Shown piece after piece: positions 19,584-29,738 of a stretch of DNA of 64,000 nucleotides. Position 1 is the stretch's first letter; each line of letters begins with the position of its first letter. Under the pieces are notes generated by a model that ran no database searches, was not told the origin of the DNA, and was given only the letters and a program-made list of their open reading frames with translations. Location: contig JACYUQ010000003.1 of NCBI GenBank assembly GCA_014841835.1, forward strand, positions 682,001 through 746,000. Direction: 5' to 3'. This DNA comes from Oxalobacteraceae sp. CFBP 13730. GTDB lineage: Bacteria; Pseudomonadota; Gammaproteobacteria; Burkholderiales; Burkholderiaceae_D. A program made the translations under genes and the position numbers.

Positions 19584-19970
19584 CTACATGAAGCGATTGT
19601 AGAGGACGACGGCCCAGACCGCGAATGCCAGCAGCAGCGTCAGCGCGACGGCGGCGCTGCCGATGTCCTTGGCCGCTTTCGACAATGGATGGCGCTCAAG
19701 CGACACACGGTCGACGATCGCCTCGATCGCCGAATTGATCAGCTCAATGATCAGCACCACGACCAGCACGCCGATCATGGCCAGGCGCTGGAAGCCCGAG
19801 ACCGGCAACAGCAGCGCGATCACGCTGGCCACAACGATCAGCACCACCTCTTGCCGGAACGCCGCTTCGCTGCGCCACGCCCAGCGCAAGCCGTCCCAGG
19901 TGTTGCGGCACGCCGCGCCAATGCGCTCGAGGCCGCGCAAGGTCTTGAATTCGCTGATCGGGTTGTCCAT
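19584..19970 (-). CDS. dgkA: Diacylglycerol kinase
   Basis: A small integral-membrane kinase that recycles diacylglycerol to phosphatidic acid. It has about 128 residues, three membrane helices and the DgkA signature ELINSAIEAIVDRVS, which contains the catalytic and metal-binding acidic residues. The start at MDNPISEF is preferred, since an ATG ten codons upstream adds non-conserved sequence. It is divergent from the IclR gene. Confidence 0.9.
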   Translation of the reverse strand: MDNPISEFKTLRGLERIGAACRNTWDGLRWAWRSEAAFRQEVVLIVVASVIALLLPVSGFQRLAMIGVLVVVLIIELINSAIEAIVDRVSLERHPLSKAAKDIGSAAVALTLLLAFAVWAVVLYNRFM

Positions 19971-20116
19971 CGTTGTCCAGTGAGGATGCAGGAACGTCAT
20001 TATGCAGCCTCCGGATCAGCATGTGGCAAGTGTGCCCACAATGCAAGGCCAGGTTTGCGTGAGCGTTTCACATCATGGTATAAAGAATGGGCCTACTGCA
20101 CCGCACCAACCATCAT

Positions 20117-20902
20117 ATGAAAATGGAAACGCCCCAACCCGCCAAGACCTCGATCCAGGTGATCGAACGCATGACCTTACTTCTGGACGCCCTAGCCAGC
20201 TATTCCGACCCGGTCAGCCTCAAGGAGCTGGCACGCGTGTCGGGTCTGCACCCGTCCACGGCGCACCGGATCCTCAACGATATGGTGGTCACGCGCTTCG
20301 TCGACCGGGTCGAGCCGGGCACGTACCGGCTGGGCATGCGCCTGCTGGAGCTAGGCAATGTGGTCAAGAGCCGGCTGTCGGTGCGCGAAGCGGCGCTCGA
20401 GGCCATGCGCGCCCTGCACCGCAAGACGCAGCAGACGGTGAACCTGTCGGTGCGCCAGGGCGACGAGATCGTCTACATCGACCGGGCCTTTTCGGAGCGC
20501 TCGGGGATGCAGGTCGTACGCGCCATCGGCGGACGCGGTCCGCTGCACCTGACGTCCACCGGCAAGCTGTTTTTGTCGGTAGACGACGTGAAAGCCACGC
20601 GCGCCTACGCGACCCGCACGGGGCTCTCGGGCCACACCCGCAACTCGATCACCGAGCTGGCGCGGCTGGAACGAGAGCTGAGCCTGGTGCGCTCGCGCGG
20701 CTATGCGCGCGACAATGAAGAGCTGGAACTGGGTGTGCGCTGCATGGCCGCCGGCATCCACGATGACAGCGGCAAGCTGGTGGCGGGCTTGTCGATTTCG
20801 GCGCCGGCCGACCGCCTGCAGGAAGACTGGCTCGATGACCTGGTGCAGACCGCGGCGCGCATTTCGGCGACGCTCGGGTATCGGCCGATGCCGACGGTAT
20901 AA
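20117..20902 (+). CDS. IclR-family transcriptional regulator
   Basis: About 261 residues: an N-terminal winged helix (SLKELARVSGLHPSTAHRILNDM) and a C-terminal GAF-like effector domain (ISAPADRLQEDWLDDLV at the end). IclR proteins mostly control aromatic or carbon catabolism genes, but no catabolic genes adjoin it, so the target and ligand are unknown. The start is uncertain: ATG 20087 in the same frame would add ten residues, and neither has a clear ribosome-binding site. Confidence 0.85.
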   Translation: MKMETPQPAKTSIQVIERMTLLLDALASYSDPVSLKELARVSGLHPSTAHRILNDMVVTRFVDRVEPGTYRLGMRLLELGNVVKSRLSVREAALEAMRALHRKTQQTVNLSVRQGDEIVYIDRAFSERSGMQVVRAIGGRGPLHLTSTGKLFLSVDDVKATRAYATRTGLSGHTRNSITELARLERELSLVRSRGYARDNEELELGVRCMAAGIHDDSGKLVAGLSISAPADRLQEDWLDDLVQTAARISATLGYRPMPTV

Positions 20903-20930
20903 ATAAAAAGGGCAGGCGCGAGGCCTGCCC
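20903..20930 (-). terminator. Terminator of the pbpG-like gene
   Basis: Stem gggcaggc/gcctgccc with a short loop; on the minus strand it is followed by TTTTTATTT. It lies in the short convergent gap between the IclR gene and the PBP gene. On the + strand the T-run is weak. Confidence 0.65.
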
Positions 20931-20937
20931 TTGTCGT

Positions 20938-22104
20938 TTAGCGCGCCAGACCCGGCGCGCTGGCGGTAATGGTCGATGGCCGGATGGCCTCGACATCCAT
21001 CCGGTCCGGCAACGACTCGATCAGGCGGCGGATCCGGCCGGCGTCGGCCGTGCGCGACATCTTGCCCTTCGAATCCAGGAACACCATCACGACATTGCGG
21101 CCATGGATCATGGCTTGCATCACCAGGCAGCGCCCTGCTTCGTTGATGAAGCCGGTCTTTTGCAGGCCGATATTCCAGTCGGGCAGCGACACCAGGTAGT
21201 TGGTATTGCGATAGTGCATCGTGCGGCCGCTGGCTTGCACGGTGGAATTGGGCGTGGTCGAGAACTCGCGCAGCACCGGATTGCCGTGCGCCGCCATGAC
21301 GAGCTTGGCCAGGTCGCGGCCGCTTGACACGTTGCGGCTCGACAGGCCGCTGGAGTCCACATAATGCGTGTCGCGCATGCCCAGTTCGCGCGCCTTGGCA
21401 TTCATTGCACCGACGAAGGCGTTGATGCCGCCCGGATAGTTGCGGCCCAACGCCGCCGCAGCGCGATTCTCGGAACTCATCAGGGCAATATGGAGGAGTT
21501 CGCGGCGCGTCATGCTGGCGCCAACCGGCAGGCGTGAGCTGCTGAACTTGTGACGATCGACGTCGTCGTCGGTCACGCGCAACACCTCGTCCAGGTCTTG
21601 CCTGGCGTCCATCACGACCATGCCCGTCATCAGCTTGGTCAGCGACGCGATCGGCAATGCGACATTGGCGTTTTTCTCGAACAGCACTTCGGCGCTGTTC
21701 TGGTCAACCACGTAGGCCACGTTCGAGCGCAGCGCCAGCGGATCGGCCGTGTTGTCGAGACCCGCCATGTCGCCGACGGTCTTGGCAGCAACGCCGACCG
21801 CGACGGCAGCAGCGGCAGTGCGCACCGGCTGATAGGTGACGACGCGCTTGCCGCGCACTGTCTTGACACGGCGAATCATGCGCGGACGGTCACCTGCGGC
21901 GGCGAGTTCCTGGCGTTTGGCTTTTTTAGTGCGTGCGGCCGTGGTTTTGCGCACGACCTTGCGTTTGACTTTTTTCTTGGCAGCAGACGATTTCTTCGCC
22001 TGCTCGGTGGCGCCCGCACCCGCGCCTGCGCCAGCACCGGAGGCCTGGACTGGGGAAAAGGCAAATAAAGCGGCAACGACAGCAGCCACAGCAAGTTTGA
22101 ACAT
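20938..22104 (-). CDS. pbpG: D-alanyl-D-alanine endopeptidase (PBP7/8 type)
   Basis: A low-molecular-mass penicillin-binding protein of the S11 peptidase family that cleaves peptidoglycan crosslinks in the periplasm. The three active-site motifs are present: S154-LTK (ASLTK), SEN near 211 and KTG near 316 (LQKTGF). A signal peptide (MFKLAVAAVVAALFAFSPVQA) is followed by a Gly-Ala run and a Lys/Arg-rich stretch before the catalytic domain, an extension likely to bind the cell wall. The product is 388 residues from the ATG at 22104; an upstream in-frame extension lacks a signal sequence and is rejected. Confidence 0.9.
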   Translation of the reverse strand: MFKLAVAAVVAALFAFSPVQASGAGAGAGAGATEQAKKSSAAKKKVKRKVVRKTTAARTKKAKRQELAAAGDRPRMIRRVKTVRGKRVVTYQPVRTAAAAVAVGVAAKTVGDMAGLDNTADPLALRSNVAYVVDQNSAEVLFEKNANVALPIASLTKLMTGMVVMDARQDLDEVLRVTDDDVDRHKFSSSRLPVGASMTRRELLHIALMSSENRAAAALGRNYPGGINAFVGAMNAKARELGMRDTHYVDSSGLSSRNVSSGRDLAKLVMAAHGNPVLREFSTTPNSTVQASGRTMHYRNTNYLVSLPDWNIGLQKTGFINEAGRCLVMQAMIHGRNVVMVFLDSKGKMSRTADAGRIRRLIESLPDRMDVEAIRPSTITASAPGLAR

Positions 22105-22269
22105 GATGAAGCCCCTGATCCGAACAGATGAGATACGTAGTGAAGTGTAGCGGAACGACGTCCGTTCGCAAGCAAAATTCACATTCCGCGCGGCAATAGC
22201 CGATTAAAACAACACGAACTTGGAAACAATTTTTCTTTTGATATCAACAGGATATTGACGGTATTTACG

Positions 22270-22965
22270 CTACTCCATGAAGCGGGCGAAGCCTTCACTG
22301 GGTTCACGCTCAGTCACCAGGGTGTTCTCGATCCGCTCCGGATCGGCCCAGCCCAGCGCCATGCCACAGACCACCATCTCGCTGTCCGCCAGGCCAAGTT
22401 CGGCATGAATGATCCGATGATACTGCGTGAACGCCGCTTGCGGACAGGTATCGAGGCCCCGTGCACGTGCTGCCACCATGATGTTCTGTAAAAACATGCC
22501 GTAGTCGAGCCACGAACCCTGCGCCATGATGCGGTCGATCGTGAAGATCAGCCCCACCGGCGCGTCGAAGAAAGCGTAGTTGCGGGCATGCTGGGCGGCC
22601 ATGCCGGCCTTGTTGTCGCGGCCCAAGCCCAGCAGGCTGTACAAATCCCAGCCCACCTTGCGCCGGCGGTCGATATAGGGCGAGGTCCACTCGCGCGGGT
22701 AATAGGCGTATTCCTCGGTATGCCCGCGCGCCTGTTCGGGATCGGCATTGACCGCCTGGATCGCGCTCGACAGCCGCGTGCGCGCCGCGCCAGTGAGCAC
22801 ATACACCTTCCACGGCTGCGTATTGGTGCCGGACGGCGCCCGTGCGGCAACGTCGAGGATGCGCGCGATCTCGTCGCGTTCCACCGGCTTGTCGAGAAAA
22901 GCGCGGATCGAGCGGCGCGACGTGATGGCGGCATCGACCGCTTCCTGGCTGGGACTGCTGATCAT
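22270..22965 (-). CDS. Nitroreductase family protein
   Basis: A predicted FMN-dependent NAD(P)H oxidoreductase, 231 residues. The N-terminal FMN contacts SRRSIRAFLDKPV and the ARAPSGTNTQPWKVYV segment near residues 40-55 are clear. The C-terminal GMALGWADPE region is family-typical. The physiological substrate is unknown. ATG 22965 overlaps the stop of the upstream transporter gene by four bases (ATGA), so the two are coupled. Confidence 0.88.
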   Translation of the reverse strand: MISSPSQEAVDAAITSRRSIRAFLDKPVERDEIARILDVAARAPSGTNTQPWKVYVLTGAARTRLSSAIQAVNADPEQARGHTEEYAYYPREWTSPYIDRRRKVGWDLYSLLGLGRDNKAGMAAQHARNYAFFDAPVGLIFTIDRIMAQGSWLDYGMFLQNIMVAARARGLDTCPQAAFTQYHRIIHAELGLADSEMVVCGMALGWADPERIENTLVTEREPSEGFARFME

Positions 22966-23888
22966 CGGAGATTCCTTGGTTTCTTGACGACAAAGGCGAC
23001 GCCACTGACGGCGACCATCATCCCGATCAGGCCAAGCAGGCTGAATGATTCGCCGAACAGCAGCCAGGCCATGATGGCGGTGGTGGGCGGGGTCAGGTAC
23101 ATCAGGCTCGTCACTTCGGTGGCCTGGCTGCGCCGGATCAGGGTAAACAACAGAAAGATGGCGCCGATCGACAGCGCCAGCACCGACCACACCAGCGCCA
23201 GGATAAAGTCAGCACTCCAGGTGATGCGGCTGAACGCCGGATCAAGGTTTTCTAGCCAGATGGCCAGTGGAATCAGCACCAGCACCGTGGCGCCGAACTG
23301 GATCACCGTGCCGGTACGCAAATCGAACTGTGGACAGAAACGGCGCTGGTACAGCGTGCCGGTCGTGATGCACAGCAGCGCAAACAGGCACAGCGCCAGC
23401 GCAGCAGGCGACATGCCGGCCAGACCGAGCTTGGCATACACGACGAGAGCCACACCGGACAGGCCCAACAGCAAGCCCAGCCACTGCAGGCGCCGCACGC
23501 GCTCGCCGATCAGCGGCGCGGCTGCAGCAGTCAGGATGGGCTGCATGCCGACGATCAGCGCCGTCAGCCCGGCCGGCATCCCCAGATTGATGGCAGCCCA
23601 GACCCCGCCCAGATACCCAGCCTGCAACAGCAAGCCAGCCAGTGCGACGTGCAGGATCTGCCCGCGCGGCCAGGGTGCACGCCAGATCAGCACGATCGGC
23701 AACAGCACGGCCAGCACGCCCAGGCAGCGCACGATCAGGAAGGTCAGCGGCGGCGCATAGGGCAGACCGAACTTGGCGACGATGAACCCGGTGCTCCACA
23801 ACAGGACAAAGAACAGCGGTACCGGCGACAGCCAAGGGGCAGTCGGGACGGCAGCGGTAACCGGCGGCGAAATGGCGGGCTGTGACAT
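22962..23888 (-). CDS. EamA-family (DMT) transporter
   Basis: A predicted ten-helix exporter of about 308 residues with two EamA repeats; the second ends in the conserved LTPPTTAIMAWLLFGE segment. The start MSQPAISPP (23888) is preferred to a more distal ATG at 23936. Translational coupling with the nitroreductase suggests a shared role, perhaps handling the same small molecule, but nothing in the sequence names it. Confidence 0.85.
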   Translation of the reverse strand: MSQPAISPPVTAAVPTAPWLSPVPLFFVLLWSTGFIVAKFGLPYAPPLTFLIVRCLGVLAVLLPIVLIWRAPWPRGQILHVALAGLLLQAGYLGGVWAAINLGMPAGLTALIVGMQPILTAAAAPLIGERVRRLQWLGLLLGLSGVALVVYAKLGLAGMSPAALALCLFALLCITTGTLYQRRFCPQFDLRTGTVIQFGATVLVLIPLAIWLENLDPAFSRITWSADFILALVWSVLALSIGAIFLLFTLIRRSQATEVTSLMYLTPPTTAIMAWLLFGESFSLLGLIGMMVAVSGVAFVVKKPRNLR

Positions 23889-24212
23889 GAACGCAGCAAT
23901 GTCCCGAAAGAATCGACAAGATGATGGTAAAGACAAGAACCGAGTCTAGCACACCGTTTTGGTGCGATTAGACAGCGAAAAAGAATGTTCGTTTGCGGTA
24001 GATCAATTGAGCTTTCTCACGATAAATGCATTCTTGTCACTTCCGTACCACGGATTGTGCATCGCATCAAAATCGCTTGACGCCTCAAACGAAGTGGCAC
24101 AAAATCTGCCCTGTTGCGGTGCACAAAAGAAGAGTTTCATCGCGTTTGCCGAAGAACCTGCCCCACCCCGAGCAATAGTCCATTCACGAAACGTAACATT
24201 TTGGAGAGACAC
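23889..24212. other. Intergenic region between the DMT gene and the phasin gene
   Basis: A 324-bp divergent control region of lower GC than its surroundings. On the + strand it contains a good promoter for the phasin gene (annotated separately). I see no gene in it; short frames there lack ribosome-binding sites and family resemblance. Confidence 0.6.
24077..24105 (+). promoter_or_regulatory. Candidate phasin promoter
   Basis: TTGACG at 24077-24082 and CAAAAT at 24100-24105 are 17 bases apart, about 107 bases before the phasin start. The long leader leaves room for a PhaR-type repressor site, which I cannot identify with confidence. Confidence 0.5.
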
Positions 24213-24785
24213 ATGTTTGCAATCCCTGAGCAGTTTTCGACCGCCACCAAGACCAGCCTGGAGTCGCAGTTCGCCCTGTTTTCGTCGCTGACGTCGAAGA
24301 CGTTCGAGAGCATGGAAAAACTGGTCGCCCTGAACATCAGCACCGCACGCGCCAGCCTCGAAGAATCGTCGGCCCTCACCAGCAAGCTGCTGAGCGCCAA
24401 GGATCCGCAAGAGTTCTTCTCGCTGGCCGCCACCCAGGCACAGCCAAACGCTGAAAAAGCCATGGCTTACAGCCGTCAGCTGGCGTCGATCGCCAGCGGC
24501 ACCGGCGCCGAGTTCTCGAAAGCAGCCGAAAGCCAGATCGTCGAAGCCAACCGCAAGGTGATTTCGCTGGTCGACGAAGTGAGCAAGAATGCACCGGCCG
24601 GTTCGGAGAACTTCGTCGCCGCCGTCAAGACCGCCATCAGCAACGCCAATGCCGGTTACGAGCAGTTCAGCAAGACCTCGAAGCAGGCTGTCGAAGCCAT
24701 CGAAACCAATGTGAACGCTGCCGTGTCGCAATTCTCGGCCAACGCTGCCAAGGCCACCAACTCCGCAACGGCTGCTGCTGCGTAA
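24213..24785 (+). CDS. Phasin family protein
   Basis: Coats polyhydroxyalkanoate granules and controls their number and size. The 190-residue protein is almost wholly amphipathic helix, rich in Ala, Ser, Lys and Glu, without Cys. It begins MFAIPEQFSTATKTSLESQ, and the family-typical AEKAMAYSRQLASIASGT lies near residues 75-92. A GGAGAG ribosome-binding site precedes ATG 24213. It implies that the organism makes PHA; no PHA synthase gene lies in the window. Confidence 0.92.
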   Translation: MFAIPEQFSTATKTSLESQFALFSSLTSKTFESMEKLVALNISTARASLEESSALTSKLLSAKDPQEFFSLAATQAQPNAEKAMAYSRQLASIASGTGAEFSKAAESQIVEANRKVISLVDEVSKNAPAGSENFVAAVKTAISNANAGYEQFSKTSKQAVEAIETNVNAAVSQFSANAAKATNSATAAAA

Positions 24786-24809
24786 TATTGCAGCATCACT
24801 GATCGGTAA

Positions 24810-24847
24810 AAAAATGGCCGGGGCGCGCAAGCGTCCCGGCCATTTTT
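24810..24847. terminator. Bidirectional terminator between phasin and livF
   Basis: A 13-bp stem, aaaaatggccggg/cccggccattttt, with T-runs on both strands. It can end the phasin transcript (+) and the liv operon (-). Confidence 0.8.
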
Positions 24848-24860
24848 ACTTCCGTACGGG

Positions 24861-25618
<758 letters not shown>

Positions 25619-25619
<1 letters not shown>

Positions 25620-26389
25620 CAATGGGCACCTCCCAGATAGGCGTCGATCACGGCCTGGCTCTTTTGGATCTCGGCCGGCACACCTTCGGCGATCTGCTTG
25701 CCGTATTCGAGCACCGTGATGCGGTCGCACAAGCCCATCATCAGTTTGACGTCGTGCTCGATCAACAGCACGGTCTTGCCCTGTGCCTTGATCTTGACGA
25801 GCAGCTCGCGCAACCCCAGTTTTTCGGTGGCGTTCATGCCGGCGGCCGGCTCGTCCAGCGCCAGCAATTGCGGATCGGTTGCCAGCGCGCGCGCGATTTC
25901 CAGGCGCCGCTGGTCGCCATACGAGAGGAACTTCGCCGTGCGGTTGGCGAACTGGCCGATGCCCACGAAATCGAGCAGTTCCTGGGCGCGCACGCGGATC
26001 GCCCGCTCTTCTTCACGCGCCGCCTTGTGGCGCAGGATCGCGCCAAGCACACCCTGTTTGGTGCGCACATGGCGCCCCACCATGACGTTTTCCAGCGCGC
26101 TCATCTCGCCGAACAGGCGGATGTTCTGGAACGTGCGCGCGATGCCGGCCCTGGCCACGTCGTGCGGGGCCGACGGCGAGTACGCCTTGCCGGCCAGCTC
26201 GAACGTACCGCTGTCGGGCTGGTAGAGACCCGTGATCACATTGAAGAACGTGGTCTTGCCGGCGCCGTTGGGGCCGATCAGGCCGTAGATCTGGCCCTGC
26301 ATGATCCGGATGCCGACATCGGTCAGCGCCTGCAGGCCGCCGAAGCGCTTGTTCACGCCGGCGATATTCAGAATGACGTGATCGCTCAT
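25619..26389 (-). CDS. livG: Branched-chain amino acid ABC transporter ATP-binding protein LivG
   Basis: The second ATPase of the importer, 256 residues. Walker A is GPNGAGKTT near residues 39-47, the signature is the LivG-type LSYGDQRRLEIARAL, and Walker B is LLALDEPAAGMN. The C-terminal VIDAYLGG is typical of LivG. It overlaps livM by four bases and livF by one. Confidence 0.94.
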
Positions 26390-27597
26390 GTGGTACTCGC
26401 TTCTTCGTCGTCACGCGCCAGCGCAGCGTTCGGGCGCTCTTCCTTGTTGGGCGACGGCCACAGGCCGGCCGGACGCACCAGCATGATCAACACCAGCGCC
26501 AGGCCGTACAGCAACTGGCGCAGCACTTCGGCCTCGATGATCACCTTGCCGAACAGGGCCTGCTGGGCCGGGTCCACCACGTGGCGCAGCACTTCCGGCA
26601 GGGCCGCGAGCAGCACGCCGCCCAGTACCACACCCGGGATGTGGCCGATACCGCCCAGCACCACCATGGCCAGCACGGCGATCGACTCGGTCAGCGAGAA
26701 CGATTCCGGCGAGACAAAGCCCTGGAAGGCGCCGAACATCGCGCCGGCCACGCCGCCGAACGACGCGCCCATGGCAAAGGCCAGCAGCTTGACGTTGCGG
26801 GTATTGATGCCCATCGCCTTGGCGGCGATTTCGTCTTCGCGGATGGCCACCCAGGCGCGGCCCAGGCGCGAGTGCTGCAGACGGCCCGTGATGAAGATCG
26901 ACGCGATCACCAGCGCCAGGAACAGGAAGTAATACGCGTTCACCGATGGCATCGCGTAGCTGCCGATGTGCACGGTGGCGTTCGAGCCAGCCTCGCCCGC
27001 CAGCGACACCCCGAAGACGCGGATCGGGTCGATCATGTTGATCCCCTGCGGCCCGTTGGTGAAGTTAATCGGGTCGTTCAGGTTGTTCATGAAGATGCGG
27101 ATGATCTCGCCAAAACCCAGCGTCACGATGGCGAGGTAGTCGCCGCGCAGTTTCAGGGTCGGGGCGCCCAGCAGCGCGCCGCACAGCGCGGCGCACAAGG
27201 CTGCCAGCGGCACGATCGCCCACAGCGACAGGTGGATGCCGTTCTGCTGGATCTCGGGGCCGAAGAACGCGACCAGCGCTTCGCCAATCGCCGGCGAGTA
27301 ATAGAGTACCGATTCCAGCAGCGCGGCGAACTGCGGCGACGAGAACAGGCCGACCAGGTAGGCGCCGACGGCAAAGAACGCGATATAGCCCAGGTCGAGC
27401 AGGCCGGCGAAACCCACCACGATGTTCAGGCCAAGCGCGAGCATGATGTACAGCAGCGCGATGTCGATGATGCGTACCCACGAGTTGCCGAATTGCGCGG
27501 CAAAGAACGGGAAGATCAGCAGAAGCACCAGCAGGAGCGCCATGCTGGTGTAAGCCTGGCGCGGCTTGTGCTGGGTGTCGAACGTCAGGAGTGCCAT
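26386..27597 (-). CDS. livM: Branched-chain amino acid ABC transporter permease LivM
   Basis: A membrane subunit of 403 residues with about ten helices. It has the LivM core beginning ALGLNIVVGFAGLLDLGYIAFFA near residue 55, and the permease-ATPase contact region WVAIREDEIAAKAMGINTRN. Its C-terminal stop overlaps the livG start by four bases. Confidence 0.93.
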   Translation of the reverse strand: MALLTFDTQHKPRQAYTSMALLLVLLLIFPFFAAQFGNSWVRIIDIALLYIMLALGLNIVVGFAGLLDLGYIAFFAVGAYLVGLFSSPQFAALLESVLYYSPAIGEALVAFFGPEIQQNGIHLSLWAIVPLAALCAALCGALLGAPTLKLRGDYLAIVTLGFGEIIRIFMNNLNDPINFTNGPQGINMIDPIRVFGVSLAGEAGSNATVHIGSYAMPSVNAYYFLFLALVIASIFITGRLQHSRLGRAWVAIREDEIAAKAMGINTRNVKLLAFAMGASFGGVAGAMFGAFQGFVSPESFSLTESIAVLAMVVLGGIGHIPGVVLGGVLLAALPEVLRHVVDPAQQALFGKVIIEAEVLRQLLYGLALVLIMLVRPAGLWPSPNKEERPNAALARDDEEASTT

Positions 27598-27609
27598 GGT
27601 GTGCTCCGG

Positions 27610-28539
27610 TTAAGCGCGGTCGGCCACGCGTTCGCCCATGATGCCGGACGGGCGCAGGGTCAACACGAGGATCAGCACCACGAAGGCGAAGATGTCCTGG
27701 TAGTGGCTGCCGAGGAAGCCGCCGGTCAGGTCGCCGATATAGCCGGCGCCCAGCGCTTCGATGATACCCAGCACGAGGCCACCGATCATGGCGCCATAGA
27801 TATTGCCGATCCCGCCCAGCACCGCGGCGCAGAATGCCTTGAGGCCCGGCAGCACGCCCATCGTGAACGTGATCGACGCATAGTTCGCGCCCCACATCAC
27901 GCCGGCCACGGCGGCCAGCGCCGCGCCGATGGCAAAGGTGGCAACAATCACGCGGTTCGAATCCACGCCCATCAGGCCGGCCACGCGCGGGTTCTCGGCC
28001 ACGGCGCGCATCGCGCGGCCCATCTTCGTGCGCTCGACCAGCAGCACGAGGCCGCCCATCGCCAGCGCGGCCAGCACCAGCAGCAGCACCTGGGTCTGCG
28101 AAATCATGGCGCCGCCAATCATGATCGGCTCGGACGACAGCAGTTGCGGGAACGGCAACGGGCTGCGGCCCCAGATCATCATCGCGAACGTCTGCAGCAG
28201 GATCGAGATGCCGATGGCCGTGATCAACGGCGCCAGGCGCGGCGCATTGCGCAGGCGGCGGTAGGCAATGCGTTCGATCAGGATATTGACCAGCATGGTG
28301 ACGGGAATGGCGCCGAGGATCGCCAGCGCGAGTTGTATGTAGCCAGGCAGGCCAGGCACATAAGCTTCAAGCAATTGCAGGATGGTCAGGCCAATCATCG
28401 CGCCGATCATCAAGACGTCGCCATGGGCGAAATTGATCAGGTTGAGAACGCCGTACACCATCGTATAGCCGAGCGCGACCAGCGCGTACATACTGCCGAG
28501 CACGAGCCCGTTCAGTAGTTGTTGGATAAAGGTTTCCAT
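27610..28539 (-). CDS. livH: Branched-chain amino acid ABC transporter permease LivH
   Basis: The other membrane subunit, 309 residues, with the LivH hallmarks LVLGSMYALVALGYTMVYGVLNLINFAHGD at the N-terminus (about 10-40) and MRAVAENPRVAGLMGVDSNR near 195. The ATG at 28539 follows a GGCGGAACG leader. The gene is first in livHMGF; no periplasmic binding protein gene adjoins it. An intrinsic terminator sits 24 bases before the start codon, which implies regulated read-through (see findings). Confidence 0.93.
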   Translation of the reverse strand: METFIQQLLNGLVLGSMYALVALGYTMVYGVLNLINFAHGDVLMIGAMIGLTILQLLEAYVPGLPGYIQLALAILGAIPVTMLVNILIERIAYRRLRNAPRLAPLITAIGISILLQTFAMMIWGRSPLPFPQLLSSEPIMIGGAMISQTQVLLLVLAALAMGGLVLLVERTKMGRAMRAVAENPRVAGLMGVDSNRVIVATFAIGAALAAVAGVMWGANYASITFTMGVLPGLKAFCAAVLGGIGNIYGAMIGGLVLGIIEALGAGYIGDLTGGFLGSHYQDIFAFVVLILVLTLRPSGIMGERVADRA

Positions 28540-28562
28540 CGTTCCGCCTGTTGTGCAATAAC

Positions 28563-28596
28563 AAAAAACGGCACGCCGGGGTATCCCGACGTGCCG
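28563..28596 (-). terminator. Intrinsic terminator / candidate attenuator in the liv leader
   Basis: On the minus strand a 12-bp stem cggcacgtcggg/cccggcgtgccg with an ATAC loop is followed by TTTTTTGTT. There is no room for a promoter between it and livH (24 bases), so livHMGF must be transcribed through it. It could alternatively serve as the end of the slpA-ispH transcript. Confidence 0.75.
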
Positions 28597-28684
28597 CTCA
28601 TGGTCTGAAGCCGCTGCTTTACCGCTGTTTGCGGCCGAACAACGCGCTGGTGGGCGCATCGCTACGACAAATCCGAGCGCCGCC

Positions 28685-28714
28685 ATCATAGCTTGGCTGC
28701 TGGAAAACTAACAA
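28685..28714 (-). promoter_or_regulatory. Candidate promoter of the liv operon
   Basis: On the minus strand TTGTTA (28714-28709) and TATGAT (28690-28685) are 18 bases apart. It would give a leader of about 140 nt that contains the terminator hairpin at 28563-28596. Confidence 0.5.
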
Positions 28715-28769
28715 CGGTAAATGGCGGCAGTAGCTAATTTTTGTTTTCTGCCGGAACGAAAAATAATGT

Positions 28770-29729
28770 TCAGCTTTCGACCTTGAAGGCCACTTGCCGA
28801 ACGCCATCCAGGCCCTTTGGCAGCGGGAACGTCACGTTCTCTTCAACGCCTTCGAGGGCGCGCACACTGGCGGCGCCCAGTTGCTTGAGGCGATCGATCA
28901 CGGCTTGCACCAGTACCTCGGGCGCCGACGCGCCGGCGGTGACGCCGATGCGCTTTTTGCCCGCGATCCAGGCTGGATCGATGGCGGCAGCGTTGTCGAC
29001 CATATAGGCAGGCGTGCCCATCTTGTCGGCCACTTCGCGCAGGCGGTTCGAGTTCGAGCTGTTGGGGCTGCCGACCACGATCACCACTTCAACCTGTGGC
29101 GCGAGGAACTTGACGGCTTCCTGGCGGTTGGTGGTGGCATAGCAGATGTCGCCCTTCTTCGGCTCGATGATGTTCGGGAAACGCACCTTGAGCGCGTCGA
29201 TGATGTCGGCCGTGTCGTCGACCGACAGCGTGGTTTGCGACACATAAGCGAGCAGGTCGGGATTGCGCACCTGCAGGTTATCGACATCGGCGACGGTCTC
29301 GACCAGGTGCATGCCTTCTTCGGCCTGACCCATCGTGCCTTCGACTTCCGGGTGGCCGTCGTGGCCGATCATGATGATCTCGGCGCCCAGTTTGCGCATC
29401 TTGGCCACTTCGACGTGCACCTTGGTCACCAGTGGGCAGGTGGCATCGAAGATCGTCAGGCCGCGCGCTTCGGCGTCGGCGCGCACGGCTTTCGAGACGC
29501 CATGGGCCGAGAACACCAGCGTGTTACCGGGCGGGACGTCTTCAAGCTGTTCGATGAAGATCGCGCCCTTGGTGCGCAGGTCGGCCACGACATACGCGTT
29601 GTGCACGATCTCATGGCGCACATAGATCGGGGCGCCAAATTGCGTCAGGGCGCGCTCGACGATTTCGATGGCGCGGTCCACGCCGGCGCAAAAGCCGCGC
29701 GGCTGGGCAAGCAGAATTTCGTTTTCCAT
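28770..29729 (-). CDS. ispH: 4-hydroxy-3-methylbut-2-enyl diphosphate reductase
   Basis: Last enzyme of the methylerythritol phosphate pathway, a [4Fe-4S] protein giving isopentenyl and dimethylallyl diphosphate. The three cluster cysteines are C14 (GFCAGV), C98 (DATCPLV) and C196 ([10 protein letters not shown]). The catalytic Glu is in the [10 protein letters not shown] segment, and [10 protein letters not shown] is conserved. Full length is 319 residues. It lies nine bases after the SlpA-type gene, a pairing common in proteobacteria. Confidence 0.96.
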   Translation of the reverse strand: MENEILLAQPRGFCAGVDRAIEIVERALTQFGAPIYVRHEIVHNAYVVADLRTKGAIFIEQLEDVPPGNTLVFSAHGVSKAVRADAEARGLTIFDATCPLVTKVHVEVAKMRKLGAEIIMIGHDGHPEVEGTMGQAEEGMHLVETVADVDNLQVRNPDLLAYVSQTTLSVDDTADIIDALKVRFPNIIEPKKGDICYATTNRQEAVKFLAPQVEVVIVVGSPNSSNSNRLREVADKMGTPAYMVDNAAAIDPAWIAGKKRIGVTAGASAPEVLVQAVIDRLKQLGAASVRALEGVEENVTFPLPKGLDGVRQVAFKVES

Positions 29730-29738
29730 AGTCTTCCT

